DNA of 11,418 bases from NCBI GenBank assembly GCA_902470915.1, contig CABRIB010000066.1, positions 1 to 11,418 on the forward strand, in the 5' to 3' direction. Position 1 is the first letter of the stretch, and the number at the start of each line of letters is the position of its first letter. The position numbers and the translations under genes are program-made. The notes under the pieces were generated by a model. The model ran no database searches. It was not told where the DNA came from and saw only the letters and a list, made by a program, of their open reading frames with translations. Positions 1 through 5,405 of this stretch are shown piece by piece. Origin of the DNA: an uncultured Collinsella sp. Lineage in GTDB: Bacteria; Actinomycetota; Coriobacteriia; Coriobacteriales; Coriobacteriaceae.

Positions 1-46
1 AGATAGGAGTCCGTCTCGTGGGCTCGGAGATGTGTATAAGAGACAG
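1..46. other. Nextera library adapter and i7 index (artefact)
   Basis: Bases 13-46 match the Illumina Nextera read-2 transposase adapter over its full 34 bases, and 28-46 are the 19-bp Tn5 mosaic end. The eight bases before it (5-12, AGGAGTCC) match the Nextera i7 index known as N705, and bases 1-4 (AGAT) fit the end of the P7 primer. This is library-construction sequence left at a contig end, not genome. Any protein predicted through it is chimeric: on the minus strand rplL would gain the artefact tail LSLIHISEPTR, and plus-strand frames give MYKRQ or SEMCIRDR. Confidence 0.98.
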
Positions 47-292
47 GTTGGTGAGCTCACGGACGGCCTTGATGACCTGGATCTTGTTGTCGCCGAAGCC
101 CTCGAGCACGACGTCAAACTCGGTCTTCTCCTCGGCCTCAGCAGCGCCAGCAGCGGGAGCGGCGACAACAGCGGCAGGAGCAGCGGCGGAAACGCCGAAG
201 GTGTCCTCGATAGCCTTGACGAGCTCGGAAGCCTCGAGAAGGGTCATTTCCTTAAGAGCATCGATGATCTCATCGGTGGTAAGCTTAGCCAT
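47..292 (-). CDS. rplL: 50S ribosomal protein L7/L12, 3'-truncated
   Basis: L7/L12 forms the dimers of the flexible ribosomal stalk, binds L10 through its N-terminal domain and recruits translation GTPases through its C-terminal domain. The 82 visible codons show the N-terminal dimerisation helix region (MAKLTTDEIIDALKEMTLLE, residues 1-20), the Ala/Pro-rich hinge (about 36-52), and the start of the C-terminal domain with EKTEFDVVL and IQVIKAVREL. The family is usually about 120-130 residues, so roughly the last third is missing. It is cut by adapter at base 46 and not by a stop codon. The ATG at 292 is preceded by AAAGGA (300-305) at 7-nt spacing. It lies 102 bases downstream of rplJ in the conserved rplJ-rplL order and is presumably co-transcribed from the promoter at 1133-1161. 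Confidence 0.96.
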
Positions 293-311
293 TTCTAAGT
301 CCTTTCGGTTT

Positions 312-379
312 CCGTGTCTGTGCACGGAGATCAGTTAAAACACGGCGCGAATGCGCCAGGGGTGCGGCGTTGCCGCCGC
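312..379 (-). promoter_or_regulatory. three consecutive stem-loops between rplJ and rplL
   Basis: In the minus-strand transcript three short perfect hairpins follow each other in the 102-base gap. The first is GCGGCG-GCAA-CGCCGC (379-364), with a GNRA-type tetraloop. The second is GGCGC-ATTC-GCGCC (357-344), followed by GTGTTTT. The third is CCGTG-CACAGA-CACGG (327-312), just upstream of the rplL ribosome binding site. The second looks like a weak terminator or processing site. What they do is inference: they could tune the several-fold excess of L12 over L10, through partial termination, cleavage or translation-initiation effects. Confidence 0.55.
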
Positions 380-394
380 GGGTGAAAACAGCAA

Positions 395-916
395 CTAGGC
401 TGCCTTCTGCTCGGAGACCTGCTGAATCGAACGAGCGAGACCAGAGGAAACGCCGTTGACGCAGACAGCGATGTCGCGAGCGAAACCGGAGATGAGACCG
501 GCGATCTGGCCGAGAAGCTGATCCTTGGTGGGCAGCTCGGCGATAGCCTTAACATCATCAGCGGAAACGGCCTTGCCGTCGGAGATACCGCCCTTGATCT
601 CAAGGACGCCCTTGGACTTAGCGGAGAAGTCCTTAAGGGCCTTAGCGGCCTCGACCGGCTCGGACTCGTAGAACACATAAGCGACGGGGCCGGCGAGGAT
701 CTCGTCGAGCTCGGGCTGCTCCTGGTTCTTGAGGGCGATCTTGACCAGGTTGTTCTTGTAGACCTTCATCTCGGCGCCGCACTCGCGAAGCTGATGACGC
801 AGCTCCTGAGCCTGCTTAACCGTCAGACCGTTGTAGTTGACGACGAACAGACCGGCGTTCTCGGCGATACGGGACTCGATCTCTGCAACCTTGTCGATTT
901 TGTACTGCTGGGGCAT
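395..916 (-). CDS. rplJ: 50S ribosomal protein L10
   Basis: L10 is the base of the ribosomal stalk. It binds 23S rRNA with its N-terminal globular domain and carries L7/L12 dimers on its C-terminal helix. The 173 residues are of normal family length. The N-terminal domain has the familiar blocks GLTVKQAQELRHQLRE (about residues 30-45) and MKVYKNNLVKIAL (50-62), with LAGPVAYVF (about 74-82) after them. The C-terminal Ala/Gly-rich helix that docks L12 is at about 135-173. The ATG at 916 follows a near-ideal Shine-Dalgarno sequence, GAGGAGGTG (931-923), at 6-nt spacing. It is the first gene of the rplJ-rplL operon. It is preceded by a leader with an L10-binding structure and an attenuator, so autoregulation by the L10(L12)4 complex is expected. 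Confidence 0.98.
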   Translation of the reverse strand: MPQQYKIDKVAEIESRIAENAGLFVVNYNGLTVKQAQELRHQLRECGAEMKVYKNNLVKIALKNQEQPELDEILAGPVAYVFYESEPVEAAKALKDFSAKSKGVLEIKGGISDGKAVSADDVKAIAELPTKDQLLGQIAGLISGFARDIAVCVNGVSSGLARSIQQVSEQKAA

Positions 917-980
917 GAATTACACCTCCTCGAATTCTTTCCGGGCACGGTCCGCCACAAGGACGTGACGGGGGCATGTC

Positions 981-1018
981 CAAAAAGAAAGCCCCCGCGC
1001 TGCATGAGCGACGGGGGC
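981..1018 (-). terminator. intrinsic attenuator in the rplJ leader
   Basis: In the minus-strand RNA, GCCCCCG (1018-1012) plus CGCT pairs with AGCG plus CGGGGGC (997-991). This gives an 11-bp stem with one bulge, followed by the U-rich run TTTCTTTTT (990-982). This is a textbook Rho-independent terminator lying between the L10-binding structure and the rplJ start, so it can act as an attenuator. A further copy of GCCCCCG lies just past the U-tract (975-969) and could pair with the same 3' arm. Confidence 0.85.
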
Positions 1019-1038
1019 GAGAAGACATATCTACTCGA

Positions 1039-1126
1039 CCACCTCGGCTGGCGGGATGTCCCATTAAGCTCGCGGGTAAGACCCGTTTGCGCCGGCTGTC
1101 TCTGGCAGCGGATTCGTGCGTGAACC
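1039..1126 (-). ncRNA. ribosomal protein L10 leader (autoregulatory mRNA structure)
   Basis: The minus-strand transcript carries the conserved L10-leader blocks. CTGCCAGAGACAGCCGGCG lies at 1108-1090, followed by an ACGGGTCTTACCCG hairpin region. The 3' block TCCCGCCAGCCGAGGTGG lies at 1056-1039. In the known L10 leader family this structure binds L10 in complex with L12 and represses the rplJL operon. Here it sits between the promoter (1133-1161) and the attenuator (981-1018), so binding probably controls read-through. The start of the transcript near 1126 is inferred from the -10 position. Confidence 0.88.
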
Positions 1127-1132
1127 GAAAGT

Positions 1133-1161
1133 ATTATGGCGGGGACCCCGGCGTCGGTCAA
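1133..1161 (-). promoter_or_regulatory. sigma-70-type promoter of rplJ-rplL
   Basis: On the minus strand the -35 box TTGACC (1161-1156) and the -10 box CATAAT (1138-1133) are separated by exactly 17 bases. Both match consensus at five of six positions. Transcription would start near 1126, giving a leader of about 210 bases that contains the L10-binding structure and the attenuator. Confidence 0.8.
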
Positions 1162-1196
1162 CGGGCGCGAGGATTCGTACACAAACCCTGCATACG

Positions 1197-1323
1197 CTCC
1201 GGTCCGAGGGGCCGGGTTGAGATTTTCGCTCGGTCAAGTCCTGGCTCGCACGAAGGCCACATTAAGTGGCCTTCGGCTCGTGCGGAATCTACGAAAATCT
1301 CAACCCGGCCCCTCGGATCGGAG
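1197..1323. repeat. 127-bp near-perfect palindrome between aminotransferase and rplJ promoter
   Basis: The outer arms are 32 bases each (1197-1228 and 1292-1323) and complementary at 31 of 32 positions. The core of each arm reads GGGGCCGGGTTGAGATTTTC or its complement. A second perfect 10-bp stem sits at the tip, CGAAGGCCAC (1251-1260) with GTGGCCTTCG (1266-1275), around the loop ATTAA. No open frame of substance fits and there is no T-run after the stem on either strand, so it is not a normal intrinsic terminator. I see no clear target-site duplication. It could be a small non-autonomous palindromic element, or a transcript-end barrier between the aminotransferase gene and the rplJ promoter. 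The rest of the non-coding stretch 1162-1419 holds nothing else I can name. Confidence 0.85.
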
Positions 1324-1419
1324 CTGCGGTAACTTTGCTGCGGATCCTCGTGTCCGTTGAGCGACGCGCCCCACGCATAACCCTTATGTCGGTGGGCTGA
1401 TGTGTTGCGTCCCTGAGGA

Positions 1420-2556
1420 CTATAAGGTCGAAATGAAGGTGGACAGGCGGTGGAGGCCTTCGTCTAGGTCTTTGTCGGAGACGCAGTAGCTTAGGCGGAT
1501 GTGGCCTTCGGTGCCGAAGCAGTCGCCCGGGACTAGGGCTACGTTGGCCTCTTTGATGGCTTTGATGCAGAAGTCTTCGCTTGTCAGGCCGAATTGTTTG
1601 ATGCTCGGGAAGGTATAGAAGGCTCCTGCGGGCTCTACTGCGTCGAGGCCCATAGCGTTTAAGGCTGCGAGCACGCGTTTGCGGCGGGCTCGGTAGACTT
1701 TGAGCATGGGGGTTGGGTCGACGGTCAGGGCTCGCGCTGCGGCGTCCATTTCGAAGGAGACGGCGCTCGATACTAAGTATTGGTGGGCCTTTGCGATCTC
1801 GGCGATGACGGGGGCTGCCGCTGCGAGCCAGCCCAAGCGCCAGCCGGTCATGGCCCAGGGTTTGGAGAAGCTCTCGATGACTACCGTCTGCTCGCGTAGC
1901 TCCGGGTGGCGCTGGGCAAAGCGCTCGTAGCCATCCACATAGACCAGGCGGTTATATACGTCGTCGCAGACCACATAGATGCCCGCCTGCTCTGCCACGT
2001 GCGCCACGGCGTCGAGCGACGCCGCGTCGAGGATGCAACCCGTGGGATTGTTGGGCGAGCAGATGACGATGGCCTTAGTCGCTGGCGTCACGCAAGCACG
2101 AAGTGCGTCCTCGTCAATCTGAAATTGCGCAGGCTCTGTATCCAAAAAGACCGCTTTGGCGTGGTTGGCCACGACGATGCTCTCGTACAGGCCAAAGGCT
2201 GGCGTGGGGATAATGACCTCGTCGCCGGGGTTGAGCATAGCCATGAATGTTGCCGACAGGGCTTCGGTCGCGCCGTCGGTCAGGATGACCTCGTCGGCCG
2301 AAAACATAAGGCCCGCGTCCCCCATGTAAGTAGACAACGCCTCACGCAGGGCGGGGCGACCGTTGTTGGGCGGATAGTGCGTATCGCCGCGGTCGAGCGC
2401 GGCGGTCACCTCGGCGCGAATCACATCGGGCGTGGGAAAATCGGGCTCGCCAAGCGCAAGCGCGATGCACCCCGGGTGCTGGGCGGCGAGCACGTTAATC
2501 CGGCGGATACCGGAGGGCTTGAGCATGGCAAGCGAGGTATTCATGGGCAGACGCAT
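1420..2556 (-). CDS. class I/II (fold-type I) PLP-dependent aminotransferase
   Basis: This is a cytosolic pyridoxal-phosphate enzyme of the aspartate/aromatic aminotransferase-like group, 378 residues, full length. The visible family motifs are LALGEPDFPTP (33-43), SPNNPTG (167-173), and CDDVY (197-201), whose Asp198 and Tyr201 should contact the cofactor ring. SFSKPWAMTGWRLGW follows, with Schiff-base Lys232, and HIRLSYC carries Arg354 for the substrate alpha-carboxylate. The exact amino donor cannot be read from the sequence: aspartate, alanine or aromatic substrates are all possible. The ATG at 2556 is chosen because AAAGGAA (2568-2562) precedes it at 5-nt spacing. The in-frame ATG four codons on has no Shine-Dalgarno sequence. 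It is a single-gene unit, divergent from the plus-strand gene at 2650. No ordinary terminator follows, only the large palindrome at 1197-1323. Confidence 0.93.
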   Translation of the reverse strand: MRLPMNTSLAMLKPSGIRRINVLAAQHPGCIALALGEPDFPTPDVIRAEVTAALDRGDTHYPPNNGRPALREALSTYMGDAGLMFSADEVILTDGATEALSATFMAMLNPGDEVIIPTPAFGLYESIVVANHAKAVFLDTEPAQFQIDEDALRACVTPATKAIVICSPNNPTGCILDAASLDAVAHVAEQAGIYVVCDDVYNRLVYVDGYERFAQRHPELREQTVVIESFSKPWAMTGWRLGWLAAAAPVIAEIAKAHQYLVSSAVSFEMDAAARALTVDPTPMLKVYRARRKRVLAALNAMGLDAVEPAGAFYTFPSIKQFGLTSEDFCIKAIKEANVALVPGDCFGTEGHIRLSYCVSDKDLDEGLHRLSTFISTL

Positions 2557-2649
2557 GGCGTTCCTTTCGTAAGGGTTGCACTAGGATAGCGCGGCGGGGC
2601 GCCACCAGACGGTGTAACCTAAACGGAAACGAGCCGGAAAGGAGATGGC

Positions 2650-3306
2650 ATGGAGACAATCGCGCGTGGCGACGTACCAAAAACACTACAAACCATTGCG
2701 TATATCAGTATTCCCAAGAGCGCCGATCTTGAGTTTTTGCTCTGGGACTTGCAGGATGCCATCGCCGCCTATGCTCAGCTTTCTGGCACCGCGCTCCCCC
2801 GCCCAGTCGACTTGAAGGCAAATGACGCCGGCAGCGTTGCCGATGGCATCGTGCTGGCCATTGAAGATGTGGCTGACGATGAGACGTTGACAGCTATCGA
2901 GCAGGCGCTTGAGCGCTTTGGCAGTACGGGAGCGCGTGTCTATGCCGTGATTCGAGCCGCACAACGGGGCGCTGAGCAGGCGCGTGGGACCACCGTTCGC
3001 CTGCACAAGGCATGTGAGCGCCATGACCAATTGTGGTGTGGCGGCGTTGCCATCTGCGCCGGCAGCGGCATTGCGGCGCTTCGTCGCTCTCCGCGCATGG
3101 GACTCTTGCGGCGACCGTTTTCTGAGGCCATGGACAAGCTCGTGGGCGCCGTTCGCATGGGATGTTCCGTCGAACACGCGCAAAAGCTCGGTGGTGCCGC
3201 AACGGGTGGCGTCGACACCGACGGCATGGTGCGCGCCACGTCTGCACTGCCCACACCGATCTGGCACGCCGTTATGAGGCGTCTTGCCGAGCACTCAAAC
3301 TGCTAA
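2650..3306 (+). CDS. conserved-looking protein of unknown function
   Basis: I do not recognise this 218-residue protein. It begins METIARGDVP and is preceded by AAAGGAG (2638-2644) at 5-nt spacing. It shows alternating beta and helix segments: IAYISIP (16-22), DGIVLAIEDV (65-74), and ARVYAVIRA (95-103). The motif WCGGVAICAGSGIAALRRSP (129-148) comes next, followed by RMGLLRRPFSEAMDKL (149-164). The WxGGVAxxxG block and the amphipathic helix after it loosely recall the C-terminal half of flavodoxin-like NAD(P)H-dependent oxidoreductases. However, I see no clear FMN-binding loop at the N-terminus, so this is only a hint. No signal peptide or membrane segment is evident, so it is probably cytosolic. 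It is divergent from the aminotransferase across 93 bases and ends in a 4-base convergent overlap with the glycosylase gene. I could not assign a promoter. Confidence 0.82.
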   Translation: METIARGDVPKTLQTIAYISIPKSADLEFLLWDLQDAIAAYAQLSGTALPRPVDLKANDAGSVADGIVLAIEDVADDETLTAIEQALERFGSTGARVYAVIRAAQRGAEQARGTTVRLHKACERHDQLWCGGVAICAGSGIAALRRSPRMGLLRRPFSEAMDKLVGAVRMGCSVEHAQKLGGAATGGVDTDGMVRATSALPTPIWHAVMRRLAEHSNC

Positions 3307-3872
3307 ATCGAAAAAGCCTGCCAATCAGCGGCGCCGCTCCACCGCTCAACAAGCCGCTCCAGGCGCCAGGCGGCATTGGCAGGACTTGTCGAGGGCAGGA
3401 CGACGGCGGGCAACCCCGTCCGATCTTGCAAGTAGCGTTTGTAGAGTCGCCCTGCCGTACCGCCGTTACAGACAACGACCTCGATCGACGCGGCATCGGT
3501 AATGCGCTCGATATGCGCCGGCACAACGTTGCGGATGCTCGCGTCGCTCGAGCCCTTAATGTCGCAGCTCTCGATTGCATCCCACAGGGCCACGCCGCCG
3601 TTCAGCAGCATGGCCCGCTTGGCGGCAATGGAGGCATCGAGCATCGCGGGCTCACCGCTTGCCAAAGGATCGCCCTCGTTGGGCGGAACAGGCACACCGA
3701 GGCACGCGGCCATCACGCGCCAAAAGCGATTCTGAGGGTTGCCGTAATAAAAGGCATTGGCGCGCGAAAGCACCGAGGGAAACGACCCCAGCACCAAAAC
3801 GCGCGAGTGCTGGTCGAACACAGGCTCAAACCCATGCTCAATATGTTGATAGCCCTCGTCAGACGCTGCCAT
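3303..3872 (-). CDS. DNA-deoxyinosine glycosylase (UDG superfamily, family 6 type)
   Basis: This enzyme probably removes hypoxanthine from deaminated adenine in DNA, starting base-excision repair. The 189 residues carry the family landmarks in order: VLVLGSFPS (25-33), FYYGNPQNRFWRVMA (41-55), LLNGGVALWDAI (89-100), CNGGTAG (135-141) and the C-terminal loop LPSTSPANA (159-167). In the related mismatch and uracil glycosylases the first and last blocks form the active-site and DNA-contact loops. Activity on uracil as well cannot be excluded. The ATG at 3872 lies 3 bases after the stop of the GH13 gene, so the two are one transcription unit and translation is probably coupled. Only a weak GAGGG upstream lies inside the amylase 3' end. 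Its stop codon overlaps the end of the opposite gene at 2650-3306. Confidence 0.9.
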   Translation of the reverse strand: MAASDEGYQHIEHGFEPVFDQHSRVLVLGSFPSVLSRANAFYYGNPQNRFWRVMAACLGVPVPPNEGDPLASGEPAMLDASIAAKRAMLLNGGVALWDAIESCDIKGSSDASIRNVVPAHIERITDAASIEVVVCNGGTAGRLYKRYLQDRTGLPAVVLPSTSPANAAWRLERLVERWSGAADWQAFSI

Positions 3873-3875
3873 GGC

Positions 3876-5252
3876 CTAGGCCCTCAGCAGATAACGCACC
3901 TCGTAGGGTGCAAGCTCAAGGGTGCCCGTCAGCTCGACCGTGGGCGCATCGTCGGCAAGCAGATCGACAAAGGAGCCGTTGAGCTCGCCGGTGCCAAAGG
4001 TGTAAGGCTCGTCCACGGCGTTCACCGCCACGAGCACCGTCGCACCGTCACAAGCGCGTTCGAACAGCAGCTGCTTATTCTGGATCACCACGTTGCGATA
4101 GGCACCGTAGTTGAGAGCACGGGCAGCCGCGTCGTCGGCCGAGCGAAGGTGCGCAAGCTGCGTGATGAACGCCGTCAGCTCGTTGGGCGCAGGCTCATTG
4201 AGCGCAGGTCGCAGCGCCCAGTCGCCATCGGGGCCACCCTTTTCGCCGGCAATTCCCCACTCGCTGCCATAGTAGACGCACGGGATGCCCGGCATGCCAA
4301 AGAGCATGCCGTAGGCGGGACGCAGACACGACTTGTCGGTGAGGATACTTGCCAGGCGCGGCACATCGTGGTTGTCGACAAACGACAGCAGATGTTTGCC
4401 GCGGTAGATGCACCACGGATCGCCGCCAAACTGGCGGTGCAGCGAATGGGCGATCTCGAACATGTTGACCGAGTTAAAGCTGGAGTACAGGCCCTTGTAG
4501 CACTCGTAGTTGGTGCAGGAGTCGAGCATCTCGTCGTTGACGATTTGGTTGTAGTCGCCGTGGAGCGTCTCGCCGATCAGCACAAAGTCGGGCTTGAGCT
4601 CACGGGTAAAGGCGTGCAGGCGGCGCATAAAGTCGCGGTCGAGCATATAGGCAACGTCCAGGCGCAGGCCGTCGACGCCAAAGACCTCGGCCCAGCGGCG
4701 CACGGACTCGAGCAGGTAATCGACCACAGCGGGATTTTGCAGGTTGAGCTTCACAAGCTCAAAATGGCCTTCCCAGCCCTCGTACCAAAAGCCATCGCCA
4801 TAGCAGGAATCGCCGTCAAAGCTAATGTGGAACCAGTCCTTGTACGGCGAGTCCCACTTGCGCTCCTGCACATCGCGGAAGGCCCAAAAACCGCGGCCGA
4901 CGTGGTTGAAGACGGCATCGAGCACCACGCGGATGCCATGGGCATGCAGCGTGTCGCATACGGCGGCAAAGTCGGCGTCCCCACCCAGGCGACGGTCGAT
5001 ATGGCGCAGGCTGCGTGTATCGTAGCTGTGGCTATCAGATTCGAGCGGTGGGTTGATGAGCACAGCGCCAACGCCGAGTTCCTGCATGTAGTCGGCCCAC
5101 TTGGCGATTTTCATAATGGGAGCATCGGGGTTAGGAGCAACGTTGACGGCCTGGGCAAGCTCGTCCTCGGCAACGGGTGCGGCGTTTTCGCGCGGAGCCC
5201 CGCAAAAGCCCAGCGGATAGATCTGATAGAACGTCGTCTCGTATGCCCACAT
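3876..5252 (-). CDS. GH13 alpha-amylase family glycosidase (cytosolic)
   Basis: This is a glycoside hydrolase family 13 enzyme of 458 residues, acting on alpha-1,4 (or alpha-1,6) glucans or maltodextrins. The (beta/alpha)8 barrel begins with YQIYPLGF (9-16). The four conserved regions are visible: DAVFNH (112-117), GLRLDVAY (195-202) with nucleophile Asp199 and Arg197, LIGETLHG (225-232) with acid/base Glu228, and FVDNHD (291-296) with Asp296. GMPGIPCVYYGSEWG (319-333) and a C-terminal beta domain ending ELAPYEVRYL follow. There is no signal peptide and no N-terminal starch-binding domain, so it is likely intracellular, in the neopullulanase/cyclomaltodextrinase/alpha-glucosidase range; exact specificity is not readable. 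The ATG at 5252 follows GGGAGG (5263-5258) at 5-nt spacing. A possible -10 box TACAAT lies at 5293-5288 with no good -35. It is co-transcribed with the glycosylase gene. Confidence 0.93.
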   Translation of the reverse strand: MWAYETTFYQIYPLGFCGAPRENAAPVAEDELAQAVNVAPNPDAPIMKIAKWADYMQELGVGAVLINPPLESDSHSYDTRSLRHIDRRLGGDADFAAVCDTLHAHGIRVVLDAVFNHVGRGFWAFRDVQERKWDSPYKDWFHISFDGDSCYGDGFWYEGWEGHFELVKLNLQNPAVVDYLLESVRRWAEVFGVDGLRLDVAYMLDRDFMRRLHAFTRELKPDFVLIGETLHGDYNQIVNDEMLDSCTNYECYKGLYSSFNSVNMFEIAHSLHRQFGGDPWCIYRGKHLLSFVDNHDVPRLASILTDKSCLRPAYGMLFGMPGIPCVYYGSEWGIAGEKGGPDGDWALRPALNEPAPNELTAFITQLAHLRSADDAAARALNYGAYRNVVIQNKQLLFERACDGATVLVAVNAVDEPYTFGTGELNGSFVDLLADDAPTVELTGTLELAPYEVRYLLRA

Positions 5253-5317
5253 AGCAACCTCCCGGTAAGCTCAACACAACGACATCCATTGTATGCCCAG
5301 CTTGTATCCTCTCCCCC

Positions 5318-5390
5318 AAAATAAGTTGCGGTGGAATAGTTCCTGTCTGGGCCTTCAGAAGCCTTAAACAGGAACTATTCCACCGCAACT
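5318..5390 (-). repeat. long hairpin repeat, copy 1, with U-tract (probable terminator of the MFS gene)
   Basis: A perfect 23-bp inverted repeat (5324-5346 with 5368-5390) encloses a 21-base loop. The loop contains a smaller GGC...GCC stem. On the minus strand the stem is followed by TATTTT (5323-5318), so it can terminate the transcript of the MFS gene that ends 15 bases away. The left-arm sequence GCGGTGGAATAGTTCCTG and the five bases before it are repeated exactly at 9462-9484. An arm this long and repeated is unusual for a plain terminator and points to a dispersed element used as one. Confidence 0.85.
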
Positions 5391-5405
5391 GATGAGGGGA
5401 CGTGA

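Noticed and set aside
1197..1323. Ordinary intrinsic terminator of the aminotransferase gene
   Set aside because: The stem is much too long and neither strand has a T-run after it. It could still stop polymerase by another route, so it is listed as a repeat.
976..1332. Plus-strand open frames across the rplJ leader and the palindrome
   Set aside because: They run antisense through a conserved leader RNA and an inverted repeat. The apparent peptides are by-products of GC-rich structure.
1420..1900. Apparent change of codon choice in the 3' part of the aminotransferase gene (more AAA, CTA and GCA), possibly recombination
   Set aside because: By eye only and not sharp. Both halves contain the correct family motifs, so a mosaic origin is not supported without a codon-usage calculation.
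1906..2589. Plus-strand open frame of 227 codons opposite the aminotransferase
   Set aside because: Mirror of the aminotransferase codons, with no Shine-Dalgarno sequence or recognisable motif.
3162..5324. Long plus-strand open frame (720 codons) running opposite the glycosylase and GH13 genes
   Set aside because: It is antisense to two proteins with clear catalytic motifs and has no family resemblance. Long antisense frames are expected from GC-rich codon bias.
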